DNA of 64,000 nucleotides, taken from NCBI RefSeq assembly GCF_900114975.1, contig NZ_FOUU01000002.1, positions 232,649 to 296,648 of the forward strand, in the 5' to 3' direction. This document shows positions 1 through 7,786 of the stretch, piece by piece. Position 1 is the stretch's first letter. Every line of letters starts with the position of its first letter. The position numbers and the translations under genes are program-made. Source of the DNA: Thermodesulforhabdus norvegica (GTDB taxonomy: Bacteria > Desulfobacterota > Syntrophobacteria > Syntrophobacterales > Thermodesulforhabdaceae). The notes under the pieces were generated by a model. It saw nothing but the letters and a program-made list of their open reading frames with translations. It searched no databases and was not told where the DNA came from.

Positions 1-2
1 AG

Positions 3-821
3 TACATTCCCCCTCTGTGTGACGGAACCTTTTATGCCGGGGCCTTTGGCCTCACGGAGCCCAACGCCGGGTCGGATCCCGCCGCCATGAGAACCACGGC
101 CGTACTGGACGGTGATACCTGGGTGCTGAACGGGCGAAAGATATTCATATCCAGTGCCGAATATGCAGGTCTTTTCGTGGTCTGGGCCGTGACCGATAAG
201 GAAGCCCCCAAAGGGAAGGGTATAAGCGCTTTTCTGGTTGAGCCCGACTTTCCGGGGTTTACGGTCGGCAAAGACGAAAGGAAGATGGGCCAGGTGGGCT
301 CGTCGACCAACGAGCTAATACTCGAGGATTGCCGGGTTCCCAGGGAAAACCTTCTGGGAGAACTCAACCAGGGGTTCAAAATAGCCGTAACGGAGCTTGC
401 AGGCGGGCGAATAGGCATAGGGTCGATGGCGCTGGGGATAGGCCTTGCCGCAATGGACTTTGCCACTCAGTACGCCAAGGAACGAATCCAGTTCGATGTT
501 CCCATCATTCAGCATCAGGCAATCCAGTGGATGATAGCCGACAACTACACCCGGCTTGAAGCGGCACGGCTTCTCCTGCTCAAGGCGGCGTATCTCAAGG
601 ACAGGAAAAAGCCCTACATGAAAGAGGCCTCCATGGCCAAGCTCTTTGCAACCGAAGCAGCCAATAAGGCCTGTTACGACGCCATGCAAATCCTCGGAGG
701 CTATGGCTATACGAAGGACTTTCCTCTGGAGCGCTTCTACAGAGACGTTCGGGTGACGACCATTTATGAAGGAACCAGCGAGATCCAGCGGCTCATAATA
801 GCACGTCACTATATGCAATAG
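3..821 (+). CDS. Acyl-CoA dehydrogenase, C-terminal part (5' end outside window)
   Basis: Flavoprotein that oxidises an acyl-CoA to the 2,3-enoyl-CoA and passes electrons to ETF. The reading frame is open from base 3, so the start lies upstream. Visible are the FAD/substrate motif FGLTEPNAGSDPAAM near the left edge, the beta-barrel middle domain, and the C-terminal helical domain with QILGGYGYTKDFPLERFYRD and the terminal YEGTSEIQRLIIAR. These are standard signatures of the short/medium-chain dehydrogenase family. The N-terminal helical domain is missing only because of the window edge. Substrate chain length cannot be read from this fragment. It converges on the minus-strand operon ending at 903. 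Confidence 0.95.
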   Translation, partial: YIPPLCDGTFYAGAFGLTEPNAGSDPAAMRTTAVLDGDTWVLNGRKIFISSAEYAGLFVVWAVTDKEAPKGKGISAFLVEPDFPGFTVGKDERKMGQVGSSTNELILEDCRVPRENLLGELNQGFKIAVTELAGGRIGIGSMALGIGLAAMDFATQYAKERIQFDVPIIQHQAIQWMIADNYTRLEAARLLLLKAAYLKDRKKPYMKEASMAKLFATEAANKACYDAMQILGGYGYTKDFPLERFYRDVRVTTIYEGTSEIQRLIIARHYMQ

Positions 822-831
822 CGGGTTTCAT

Positions 832-860
832 AAAAAGGGGGAGCACTGTAGGTGCTCCCC
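832..860 (-). terminator. Rho-independent terminator of the FAE operon
   Basis: A 9-bp GC-rich stem (838-846 pairing with 852-860, 5-base loop) is followed, read on the minus strand, by a run of five T (832-836). It lies 43 bases after the stop of the minus-strand receiver gene. On the plus strand no T run follows, so it should work mainly for the minus-strand operon. Confidence 0.8.
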
Positions 861-902
861 ACAGAAGCCCTCTGAGCCGCCTCAAAATCCGCAGAAATCG
901 AC

Positions 903-1364
903 TCAATCCTTTTTCTTTTTTCCTTCCTTCATGATGTCCCTTGCAGTGTCAAACTCACCTGCTTCGGCAAAGGTTGCGGCAACCATGGTGTCTTCCATTT
1001 TTTTCTTATAGGCCAGCCGAAGAAGCCTTACCAGTTCGTCTATATCCACCGGTTTTTGCAGGTATTCAAAAGCACCAAGCCTTCGGGCTTCTTCCTCGTC
1101 TTTTTCGGAGCCGTGGCCGGTCAGGATGATAACCTGCACTTCGGGATAGGCCTTCCTTATCCTTCGAAGAACTTCCATGCCGTCAATACCCGGCATCTTC
1201 AGGTCCAGAACCATAACGTCGGGAATTTCATCTTCTACTATCTGAAGCGCCTGTTCCCCGTTATAGGCTACCCCTGACGGAAGATCACGTATCTCAAGCC
1301 TTTCCCTCAGTGCATCTACGAATTCTTTTTCATCGTCCACGAGGAGCACCTTTATTTTCTCCAT
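903..1364 (-). CDS. Stand-alone response regulator receiver with C-terminal FAE tail
   Basis: CheY-like receiver of 153 residues without a DNA-binding or enzymatic output domain. The acidic pair D10/D11, phosphoacceptor D54 (VLDLKMPG), T82 and K104 are all present, so it should be phosphorylatable. After the receiver comes a helical tail with MVAATFAEAGEFDTARDIM (FAE at 132-134). Similar segments occur in the two genes upstream and in no other protein of the window. The start is supported by GGGAGG seven bases before the ATG. It is the last gene of a three-gene operon closed by the terminator at 832-860. The partner kinase is not obvious. Confidence 0.9.
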   Translation of the reverse strand: MEKIKVLLVDDEKEFVDALRERLEIRDLPSGVAYNGEQALQIVEDEIPDVMVLDLKMPGIDGMEVLRRIRKAYPEVQVIILTGHGSEKDEEEARRLGAFEYLQKPVDIDELVRLLRLAYKKKMEDTMVAATFAEAGEFDTARDIMKEGKKKKD

Positions 1365-1375
1365 GATGGGCCTCC

Positions 1376-1864
1376 CTACTTATGGGGTTTTTTCCCTTGA
1401 TCTTCGGGCAGGTCAACATTCGCTTCTGCGAAGGTTGCAGCAACGAAGATGTTTTCCAGCCTCTTCTTTAAACTTCGCCCTCTAAACCGCAGAGCCTTCT
1501 TCTGCCGGGAATTGAAAGCCCTGCGAATCTTTTCCTCCAGTTCCGATATCTCAAAGGGCACATAGATGTCGTCAAAAACCCCTTTTTTCATCCCCGCTAT
1601 GGCGCTCCGGATACTGCCCGATCTGAGCATAAGAATTACTTCCGGAGGAGGTTCAATGTGATCCAGTGCGTTAAAAAGGTTGCTTTCATGCCCGTTTAGC
1701 ACATATTGGCCGGCAACTATAACGTCTATCTCCTTTCCCGCATCCTGTAAGAATTCATCAACGGAACCGGCCGTTGATACCCTGTAACCTCTTCTTTCAA
1801 GAAGTTCTGCAAGCCTATCCCGAAAATCCTCGTCTCCGTCCACAATAAGAACCCTGGGGTTCAT
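1376..1864 (-). CDS. Degenerate receiver (pseudo-receiver) with FAE tail
   Basis: 162-residue protein with the receiver fold at its N-terminus (RVLIVDGDEDFRDRL) but without the phosphorylation chemistry. The position of the phosphoacceptor Asp is Gly52 (VIVAGQYVLNG), the Thr position is Leu80, and the conserved Lys position is Val102 (IYVPF). The C-terminal tail carries FVAATFAEANVD, related to the neighbouring proteins. I chose the ATG at 1864 because GGAAAG precedes it and the upstream in-frame codon at 1900 overlaps the previous gene. It is probably a phosphorylation-independent protein-interaction module; that function is inferred. Confidence 0.85.
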   Translation of the reverse strand: MNPRVLIVDGDEDFRDRLAELLERRGYRVSTAGSVDEFLQDAGKEIDVIVAGQYVLNGHESNLFNALDHIEPPPEVILMLRSGSIRSAIAGMKKGVFDDIYVPFEISELEEKIRRAFNSRQKKALRFRGRSLKKRLENIFVAATFAEANVDLPEDQGKKPHK

Positions 1865-1883
1865 CGCTTTCCGGTAAAGAAAG

Positions 1884-2168
1884 CTATATGTTAACCACAC
1901 AGAGCTTTATCGGGACGTTGGCCAGACCCACGTCTTCAAGAAACTTACCGAGGGAAGGTCGGGCGGCTTTCTTTTTCAGAATCTCCAGAGCCGTGTCGTG
2001 ACAGTTTTCTTCGGCAAAGGCCACGGCCGAATAGACGTCCCTGACTTCCCTGACCAGGGTCCTCACCGTCAGTGCCCTGCGGTTCACACCGAATCCGGAC
2101 AGGTCCAGACCTTTTTCGGCAAAGGCTACTGCCGCAAAGGTGTCCTCGATATATTTTTTCCAAGACAT
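1884..2168 (-). CDS. Small protein with two FAE motifs
   Basis: 94-residue soluble protein of no family I recognise. It contains two copies of a short amphipathic motif, TFAAVAFAEKGLD (FAE at 16-18) and YSAVAFAEENCHDTALEIL (FAE at 51-53). The same motif ends the two receiver proteins encoded downstream. It has a strong ribosome site (AGGAGG, seven bases before the ATG) and is the first gene after the sigma-54 promoter at 2220-2235. It may be a scaffold or partner linking the two receiver-tail proteins; this is inference from the shared motif and operon only. Confidence 0.75.
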   Translation of the reverse strand: MSWKKYIEDTFAAVAFAEKGLDLSGFGVNRRALTVRTLVREVRDVYSAVAFAEENCHDTALEILKKKAARPSLGKFLEDVGLANVPIKLCVVNI

Positions 2169-2219
2169 GACGGCCCTCCTTTCTTCAAAACTTTGGCATC
2201 CTTCTTAATCCGCAGATGA

Positions 2220-2235
2220 TGCAACGGCCGTTCCA
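2220..2235 (-). promoter_or_regulatory. Sigma-54 promoter for the FAE operon
   Basis: Read on the minus strand: TGGAACGGCCGTTGCA. This has the invariant GG and GC ten bases apart and differs from the consensus TGGCACG-N4-TTGCW at one position. It sits 52 bases before the start of the small FAE protein. An activator gene of the sigma-54 type is transcribed divergently from the same gap. Confidence 0.75.
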
Positions 2236-2340
2236 CTCTGCAGCTTTAGCCGTTTCAACATAAAACACATCGTGATAACCGTAACATGAGCCTCTGGAAC
2301 CGGCACGAAAATATGCCAGCCCGAAAACTCCGAAGACCTG

Positions 2341-2400
2341 ATGAAACATAATGAAAAATCATGTTGATACACTATGATAAGTTATGATACGTAATGTGCT
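2341..2400. promoter_or_regulatory. Candidate activator-binding region between the FAE operon and the divergent activator gene
   Basis: AT-rich stretch with CATAATGAAA at 2347-2356 and repeated TATGATA elements. The ten-base word CATAATGAAA recurs in the palindrome at 6986-7008 upstream of another sigma-54 promoter. Its distance from the FAE promoter (about 110 bases) is typical of an enhancer site, and its position just before the activator gene at 2430 would also allow autoregulation. Confidence 0.45.
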
Positions 2401-2429
2401 GAAACAGATCTGGCGGGAGGTGAAAGTCC

Positions 2430-3854
2430 ATGGGACGGTTGGATGGAATAACTATTGCTGGCCTTTACGACGACCCCGTGACGCTGGGAAGTGTTTTCGA
2501 CGAACTCCCCGTAGCGGTGGTGTTTATATCGAGGGATCGAAGGGTGGTTTATCAGAACAGGGCGGCAGAGGTGCTCACCGGTTTTTCTTCTGACGAGGCC
2601 AGAGGGCTTACCTGTGCTCATGTTGTAAGAAGCAGCATCTGTGGAAGCAGATGTCCCGTTAAAGATGATCTGGGCGGAGAGGAGTCGGTTTCGGAGGATG
2701 GTGACGTTATTGCCCGGGACCGAAGGAAAATCCCCGTTCATGCTGTTTTCTCAAGGGTAAGGAGTAAAGACGGAAGGTGTGTGGGGTACGTTGAGATCCT
2801 CGAGAGCCTGGAAGATTCGGCACAGCGACAGGATTCTTCGGCGAATCCCTTCAGTGTCGGGGATATAATCGGTCGGAGCCCTACAATGGAGAGGCTCTTT
2901 TCTATCCTTCCCGGCATCGCCCAGACCGACTCCTCGGTTCTGATAACCGGAGAGACGGGAACCGGGAAGGATCTCCTTGCCGAGGTGATTCACAAGATGT
3001 CCAACAGATCCAAAGGGCCTTTCGTCAAGGTAAATTGCGGCGCTCTTCCGGAGACCCTTCTGGAGTCCGAGCTCTTCGGCCACGTTAAAGGAGCCTTTAC
3101 AGGCGCAACTCACAATAAGCCCGGAAGATTCCGCCTTGCCCACAACGGAACGCTTTTTCTTACGGAAATCGGCGATTTGCCGCTTTCCCTTCAGGTTAAA
3201 CTCCTTACCTTCCTTGACGACCATGTTATCTATCCTCTTGGAAGCGGAAGCGGGATAAGGGTTAACGTGAGAATAATTGCCGCAACTCACAGAGACCTTG
3301 CGGCAATGGTTCGAGAAGGAAGGTTCAGGGAAGATCTTCTTTTCAGGCTTAACGTGGTCAGGCTGCACGTGCCGCCCTTGAGAGAACGCGAAGGCGATGT
3401 TCAGCTTCTCATGGATCACTTTCTTCGAACCTTTTCATCCAGATTCGGTAAGAAAATAGTAAGGTTTTCTCCGGAGGCACGAAGCATCCTTCTGGATTAT
3501 TCCTATCCCGGAAATGTCCGGGAGCTGAAGAACATCGTTGAGTATGCCGTAAATGTCTGCACGGGAAACTCCATAACACCGGAGCACATTCCTGCCTATG
3601 TTGTTGAGGCCGTGCGTTCCGGAAAGAAGGAAGCCGATGGGGTTTCCTCCGAGGGCTGCGAAAAACTTTATAAAGAGGAAGTGACGCCTGAGTTGAACAG
3701 CAGTGCTCCGCAGGTTAAGTGGGAAGATATGGAAAGGCGTATGATCCTGGAAGCCCTTGTGAAGGCCGGAGGGAGGAAGTCCAAAGCGGCCAGGATGCTC
3801 GGATGGGGTAGGGCAACCCTGTGGAGGAAGATGAAACAGTACGGGATAACCTGA
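2430..3854 (+). CDS. Sigma-54-dependent transcriptional activator, PAS-AAA+-Fis type, altered Walker B
   Basis: Enhancer-binding protein of 474 residues that would remodel RNA polymerase-sigma-54. Order: PAS domain (about 20-125) with a cysteine cluster (C62 to CGSRCPV), AAA+ domain (about 145-375), and a C-terminal Fis-type helix-turn-helix ([19 protein letters not shown]). Walker A GETGTGKD begins at residue 174. The sigma-54-contact motif GAFTGA and the arginine-finger region [10 protein letters not shown] are intact. The first Walker B acid is replaced: LFLTEIGD instead of LFLDEIGD, Thr245. There is no receiver domain, so PAS ligand or redox state would set its activity. GGGAGGTG precedes the ATG by eight bases. 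Confidence 0.95.
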   Translation: MGRLDGITIAGLYDDPVTLGSVFDELPVAVVFISRDRRVVYQNRAAEVLTGFSSDEARGLTCAHVVRSSICGSRCPVKDDLGGEESVSEDGDVIARDRRKIPVHAVFSRVRSKDGRCVGYVEILESLEDSAQRQDSSANPFSVGDIIGRSPTMERLFSILPGIAQTDSSVLITGETGTGKDLLAEVIHKMSNRSKGPFVKVNCGALPETLLESELFGHVKGAFTGATHNKPGRFRLAHNGTLFLTEIGDLPLSLQVKLLTFLDDHVIYPLGSGSGIRVNVRIIAATHRDLAAMVREGRFREDLLFRLNVVRLHVPPLREREGDVQLLMDHFLRTFSSRFGKKIVRFSPEARSILLDYSYPGNVRELKNIVEYAVNVCTGNSITPEHIPAYVVEAVRSGKKEADGVSSEGCEKLYKEEVTPELNSSAPQVKWEDMERRMILEALVKAGGRKSKAARMLGWGRATLWRKMKQYGIT

Positions 3855-3874
3855 CATTGGCGGAGATAAGGGCC

Positions 3875-4237
3875 ATGGAGGCAAAAGGACGGGAGAGAAA
3901 GATACTGGTTGCCCTCAGGGGAGAAGAGGTCGCCAGCAGGTTTGATATGGCTCCTGAGGCCTGGCTTGCCGTCTACAGAGAAGGTGAGGGTTTTTCTGAA
4001 GAAAAGACGGTGGTGCTCCCTCAGGCCTCGGCGGAAAACCTCTGCAGGCTTATCGTCTCCGAGGGGGTAGACACCGTGGTGTGTGGGGGGATTGAACAGG
4101 AATATTACGAATATCTTACCTGGAAGAAGATTTCCGTTGTGGACTTTGTGGTGGGAACGCTGGATGAGGTCAAAAGGAAGATCACTTCAGGGGATCTGAA
4201 GCCGGGCGATATCCTAATTAAAGGGACGGGAGAATGA
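3875..4237 (+). CDS. NifX/NafY-like (dinitrogenase Fe-Mo cofactor family) domain protein
   Basis: 120-residue protein matching the small RNase H-like fold that binds FeMo-cofactor precursors in NifX/NafY/NifB relatives. Visible traits are ILVALRGEEVASRFDMAPEAW at the start and, later, CRLIVSEGVDTVVCGGIEQE. I chose the ATG at 3875 (GGAG nine bases upstream) over 3821, which lies inside the activator gene. No nitrogenase genes are nearby. Here it sits between an activator and a kinase, so it more likely serves as a regulatory or metal-cluster-binding accessory than in nitrogen fixation. That role is inferred. Confidence 0.75.
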   Translation: MEAKGRERKILVALRGEEVASRFDMAPEAWLAVYREGEGFSEEKTVVLPQASAENLCRLIVSEGVDTVVCGGIEQEYYEYLTWKKISVVDFVVGTLDEVKRKITSGDLKPGDILIKGTGE

Positions 4238-4241
4238 GCAG

Positions 4242-5948
4242 ATGGGCGTTATGGAAAAGTTGAGGGACTTTTTTACCTTCCACCCCGGAGACAGCGGGGC
4301 CAGATATGCAATTCTCCGTAGAAATCTGGCCATTACGATGATTCTCGTTACCTTCGTTCCTCTATTTCTTATGGCCTTCATAAACTACATGGAGTACAGG
4401 GCAACTCTCCACAAGGAAATCCTGTCCCCTATGCAGTCACTCGTCGGAAAGGCCAAGCATTCTCTGGAGCTTTTCGTTGCCGAACGCCTGGCCACGGTAA
4501 GCTTTGTGGCAAAAGCCTATTCCTTCGAAGAACTGGCCGACCCCGAAAAGCTCGGCAGGATCTTTTCGGTAATGAAAACGGAGTTTCGGGGTTTCGTCGA
4601 TTTAGGGATTATCGACGAAAGGGGGATCCAGATTAATTACGTGGGTCCCTATCAACTTCGGGGCAAGGACTATTCGGAACAGCCCTGGTTTCATGAGGTG
4701 CGCATAAAGGGAAGCTATGTGAGCGACGTTTTTTTGGGATACCGCAAGTTTCCTCACATGGTCGTTGCGGTCGAAAACTCTGTACCCGGAGGCAAAACCT
4801 GGGTTGTCAGAGCGACCATCGATACGGATCGCCTGAACGATGTTATCCTTTCCATGAATCTGGACCCCGAAAGCGACGCTTTTCTCATAAATAAGGACGG
4901 CATACTACAAACTCCGTCGAAGTTTTACGGCGGGGTCCTGACCAGGATCCCGATACCGGTTCCTTCTCCCACCTATCAGCCCTCTGTGGTTTCCATTCAG
5001 GACGACCAGGGAAGAGACCTCTTTATGAGTTACGCATTTCTCGGTGAGCCCGATCTGGTTCTCGTGATGGTAAAGCCAAAGGTAAGAGTGCTGAGAGCAT
5101 GGACGGCCCTTAAAAGCGAAATGCTTATCCTTTTTATCGGCGGCACCCTGGTTCTTCTCTTCGTGGTCATCAAGGTGACCGGGATATTCGTCAACAGGAT
5201 AAAAGAGGCCGACGAGAAAAGAGAGGCCGCCTTCAGAGAACTGCAGCATCATCACAAGCTTTCTTCTCTTGGCCGACTTGCCGCAGGTGTCGCTCACGAA
5301 ATCAACAACCCCATGGCCATAATCAACGAAAAGGCCGGCCTCATACTGGATTTGCTTGCCCGGATGCCCGAGAACCCTCACAGGGACAAACTGGAGGCTC
5401 TTACCCGGGATATCCTGAAATCGGTGGACCGCTGCCGTAACATTACCCACAGGCTTCTGGGTTTTGCCCGTCGGATGGACGTTCAAATCGAAGTCCTGGA
5501 CCTGAACGACGTGATTCGTGAAGTGCTGACATTTCTGGAGAAGGAAGCCCTTTACCGAAACATAGATGTAAGGCTCCAGCTGGCCGAAAACCTCCCCCGC
5601 ATAGCCTCCGATCGAGGCCAACTGCAACAGGTTTTTCTGAACATTCTCAACAACGCCTTCGAAGCCGTGCCGGATGGGGGAACCGTGTCGATTACTTCCT
5701 GGGAGGTGGATGCCGATAAGGTGGCCGTGAGCATCCAGGACAACGGCCACGGCATGGACGAAGAAACGATGAAGCATATTTTTGAACCCTTTTTTACCAC
5801 AAAGAAGGGCTACGGTACGGGATTGGGTCTGCCTATAACTTACGGGATAGTGAAAAAACTCGGGGGAGACATCCAGGTTCAGAGTCAGGTGGGAGAAGGC
5901 ACAACCTTTACGGTATATCTGCCCAAAAAGGCACCTCTTGCGGAATAG
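4242..5948 (+). CDS. Membrane sensor histidine kinase with periplasmic Cache domain
   Basis: 568 residues. TM1 lies about 27-46, a double Cache-type sensor at 47-290 (GPYQLRGKDYSEQPWFHEV and YVSDVFLGYRKFPHMVVAV), and TM2 at about 293-315. Then come the dimerisation/phosphoacceptor domain with H352 ([11 protein letters not shown]) and an intact ATPase domain (N-box NILNNAFEAV, DNGHGM, FFTTKKGYGTGLGL). No HAMP domain is seen between TM2 and the histidine. It belongs to the NtrB/ZraS-like class. Two other kinases in the window (18472-20133 and 25226-26965) share the Cache motifs and look like paralogues. The receiver at 5964 follows directly and is the likely partner. Ligand unknown. Confidence 0.95.
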   Translation: MGVMEKLRDFFTFHPGDSGARYAILRRNLAITMILVTFVPLFLMAFINYMEYRATLHKEILSPMQSLVGKAKHSLELFVAERLATVSFVAKAYSFEELADPEKLGRIFSVMKTEFRGFVDLGIIDERGIQINYVGPYQLRGKDYSEQPWFHEVRIKGSYVSDVFLGYRKFPHMVVAVENSVPGGKTWVVRATIDTDRLNDVILSMNLDPESDAFLINKDGILQTPSKFYGGVLTRIPIPVPSPTYQPSVVSIQDDQGRDLFMSYAFLGEPDLVLVMVKPKVRVLRAWTALKSEMLILFIGGTLVLLFVVIKVTGIFVNRIKEADEKREAAFRELQHHHKLSSLGRLAAGVAHEINNPMAIINEKAGLILDLLARMPENPHRDKLEALTRDILKSVDRCRNITHRLLGFARRMDVQIEVLDLNDVIREVLTFLEKEALYRNIDVRLQLAENLPRIASDRGQLQQVFLNILNNAFEAVPDGGTVSITSWEVDADKVAVSIQDNGHGMDEETMKHIFEPFFTTKKGYGTGLGLPITYGIVKKLGGDIQVQSQVGEGTTFTVYLPKKAPLAE

Positions 5949-5963
5949 AAAGGGGGTTAGATC

Positions 5964-6338
5964 ATGAGTGATGAACTTAGGGTGTTGCTGGTTGACGATG
6001 AGGAGGAGTTTGTAAGGACCCTGGCAGAAAGGCTGGAAATAAGAGGCGTTAAGGCCCTGGTGGCCCTGGATGGTGGTGAAGCCATTAACTTTCTTGAAGA
6101 AGGTGACGTGGATGTTGTGGTTCTGGATGTGAGAATGCCCGGGATGAGCGGCCTTGAGGTGTTAAGGCACATAAAGGAAACCAGGCCGCATCTTCCCGTT
6201 ATCCTTCTTACGGGTCACGGGGATACCAGAGATGGCATAGAGGGCATGAGACTCGGCGCCTTTGATTACCTTATGAAACCGCTGAATATTGATACTCTTA
6301 TGGAAAAGCTTTTTGAAGCCACCCGGATGAAGCAATAG
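5964..6338 (+). CDS. Stand-alone response regulator receiver
   Basis: 124-residue CheY-like protein with the full phosphorylation set: VDDEEEF acidic pocket, VVVLDVRMPGMSG phosphoacceptor, LLTGHG and DYLMKP lysine. It has no output domain. It lies 15 bases after the Cache kinase gene with a GGGGG ribosome site and is followed 15 bases later by a degenerate kinase. The layout suggests a short phosphorelay, kinase to receiver to phosphotransfer protein. Confidence 0.93.
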   Translation: MSDELRVLLVDDEEEFVRTLAERLEIRGVKALVALDGGEAINFLEEGDVDVVVLDVRMPGMSGLEVLRHIKETRPHLPVILLTGHGDTRDGIEGMRLGAFDYLMKPLNIDTLMEKLFEATRMKQ

Positions 6339-6352
6339 AGGAGAGGGCAAAA

Positions 6353-6985
6353 ATGGAGGACTGGAAAATAAGAGAGGATGCCTTTCTGGGTAAGGTCACC
6401 GCAGGGGCGACCCACGAACTGAGGAACGTTCTTGCCATTATCGGTGAATCTGCCGGTTTGGTTGAAGACATTATCAGGCTCAGGGGGCCAGACGGCAGGA
6501 TTGAATCCAAACTTGCTCTGGTAAAGGAGCAAATAGCCAGAGGCCAGCTCATACTAGGTGCCCTGAACCGCTACGCCCACAGTGCCGATCACCCCGTAGA
6601 GACGCTGGACCTGAAGCAGAGCATCGAAGATATGATCGTCCTTTCTCGACGTTTCCTCAGGCAGAAGAACATAGATTGCCTGATCGACCGTGCCGATCAG
6701 GTCGTCGTCAGGACCTGCCCGGTCAAATGGAACATGATCCACTTTGCCCTTCTTATGAGCTATGCCGATGATCTGCCCTCCGGCACGGTAATCCGGATCG
6801 CCTGTAACCGGGAAGATAAGGGCGCTACCGTAACCTTTCGTTCGACCCCGGAAGAGAAAGTCCGGTTTGCTTCACTGAGCGGGCTTCTGGAAGATTCCTC
6901 TTTTAGAAGGGTAATGGATGAAATAGGGGTGCGGGCAGAGATAAAGGAAGGAGTGCGAACAGGCACCTGTGAGATCGGCGGTTAG
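6353..6985 (+). CDS. Degenerate histidine kinase / possible histidine phosphotransfer protein
   Basis: 210-residue soluble protein. Residues 10-95 form a kinase dimerisation domain with a good H-box (TAGATHELRNVLAIIGESAG, His21). The region where the ATPase domain should be keeps the overall length but not the motifs. The N-box asparagine is replaced (LLMSYADDLPSGTVI), and the DxGxG and GTGLGL boxes are absent. It therefore probably cannot bind ATP, but could accept phosphate from the upstream receiver in the manner of ChpT or Spo0B. That comparison is structural analogy only. GGAGAGG precedes the start. Confidence 0.75.
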   Translation: MEDWKIREDAFLGKVTAGATHELRNVLAIIGESAGLVEDIIRLRGPDGRIESKLALVKEQIARGQLILGALNRYAHSADHPVETLDLKQSIEDMIVLSRRFLRQKNIDCLIDRADQVVVRTCPVKWNMIHFALLMSYADDLPSGTVIRIACNREDKGATVTFRSTPEEKVRFASLSGLLEDSSFRRVMDEIGVRAEIKEGVRTGTCEIGG

Positions 6986-7008
6986 TTTCATAATGTATCA
7001 TAATGAAA
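6986..7008. promoter_or_regulatory. 23-bp palindrome, candidate activator site
   Basis: The arms TTTCATAATG (6986-6995) and CATAATGAAA (6999-7008) form a perfect 10+10 inverted repeat around three bases. It lies about 95 bases upstream of the sigma-54 promoter at 7103, a typical enhancer distance. CATAATGAAA also occurs at 2347-2356 next to the other sigma-54 promoter of this neighbourhood. A further GCATGATGTTTC element follows at about 7020. Confidence 0.6.
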
Positions 7009-7102
7009 CCTGGTCTATTGCATGATGTTTCAAAAAGTTCCGTAATTGTTACTATCCCGCCATTGTTTTGCTATCATATTGAAATATAAGAGTTCTTCCC
7101 TT

Positions 7103-7118
7103 AGGCATGGTTGTTGCT
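7103..7118 (+). promoter_or_regulatory. Sigma-54 promoter for the CBS-receiver-transporter operon
   Basis: AGGCATGGTTGTTGCT has GG and GC ten bases apart, and the GGCA and TTGCT parts of the consensus are intact. The expected transcription start is near 7128, about 45 bases before the CBS-domain gene. The palindrome at 6986-7008 is a plausible enhancer site. Confidence 0.75.
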
Positions 7119-7174
7119 TTATTGCTCTGGCGATTGTGACGAATTTCTCTTAACCTCGGGCACAGGAGAGAGAA

Positions 7175-7765
7175 ATGAAGCAGTTCAGGGTTAAGGATCT
7201 TATGATACCTCTTGGGGAGTATGCAACCGTCGGTGAGAACGCAACGCTCCAGGAGGCCGTCCGGGTGCTTAAGGAGGCTCAACGAAAATATCTCGAAAAA
7301 ACGAGGACTTCTCAGGAGATACGCTATCCTCACAGAGCCGTCCTCGTGCTTGACGACGAGGGGCGGGTTGTGGGTAAAGTCAGCCAGCTCGACGTGCTCA
7401 GAGCCCTTGAGCCGCGCTATGCCAGGATCATGGATTCTTCCTCTGTCCCCAGAGTCACTGCCAGCGGATTCAGCGCCGAATTTCTGGAAGATCTCATTGA
7501 AAGGTACGAGCTTTTTTCCTCGGGATTAAGGGACCTCTGTCAGAAGGCTGCGGAGAGAAAGGTTCGGGACTTTATGTACACCCCGCAGGAAGGAGAGTAT
7601 GTCCGGGAGGAGGATACCCTTGACAGAGCGGTTCACAAACTGGTGATGGGTCAACATCAATCACTGCTGGTTCTGAACGGTAAGGAAGAGATTGTGGGGA
7701 TACTCAGGCTTGTGGATGTTTTTGAGGTGATTGCATCGGAGATTGAGGCATGCCCGATACAGTAG
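7175..7765 (+). CDS. Protein with paired CBS domains
   Basis: 196-residue cytoplasmic protein made of two CBS domains (about 5-75 and 128-190) separated by a helical linker. Motifs are VKDLMIPLGEYATVGENATL with RVVGKVSQLDVLRAL, and VRDFMYTPQEGEYV with EIVGILRLVDVFEVI. CBS pairs bind adenine nucleotides or related ligands and usually regulate a partner. First gene of a sigma-54-driven operon with two receivers and an SLC13 transporter. Preceded by GGAGAG. The ligand is not predictable here. Confidence 0.9.
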   Translation: MKQFRVKDLMIPLGEYATVGENATLQEAVRVLKEAQRKYLEKTRTSQEIRYPHRAVLVLDDEGRVVGKVSQLDVLRALEPRYARIMDSSSVPRVTASGFSAEFLEDLIERYELFSSGLRDLCQKAAERKVRDFMYTPQEGEYVREEDTLDRAVHKLVMGQHQSLLVLNGKEEIVGILRLVDVFEVIASEIEACPIQ

Positions 7766-7786
7766 AATGTTTCATAGGGGGGAGAA

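Noticed and set aside
2302-2316. GGCACGAAAATATGC as a plus-strand sigma-54 promoter for the activator gene at 2430
   Set aside because: The GG and GC are 11 bases apart instead of 10, and the -12 element is ATGC rather than TTGC.
3875-4237. NifX-like gene as evidence of a nitrogen-fixation locus
   Set aside because: No nifHDK, nifB or nifEN genes occur in the window; the family is broader than nitrogenase assembly.
4905-5777. Long minus-strand open frame opposite the Cache kinase
   Set aside because: It lies opposite a gene with complete kinase motifs and shows no recognisable protein family; codon-bias shadow.
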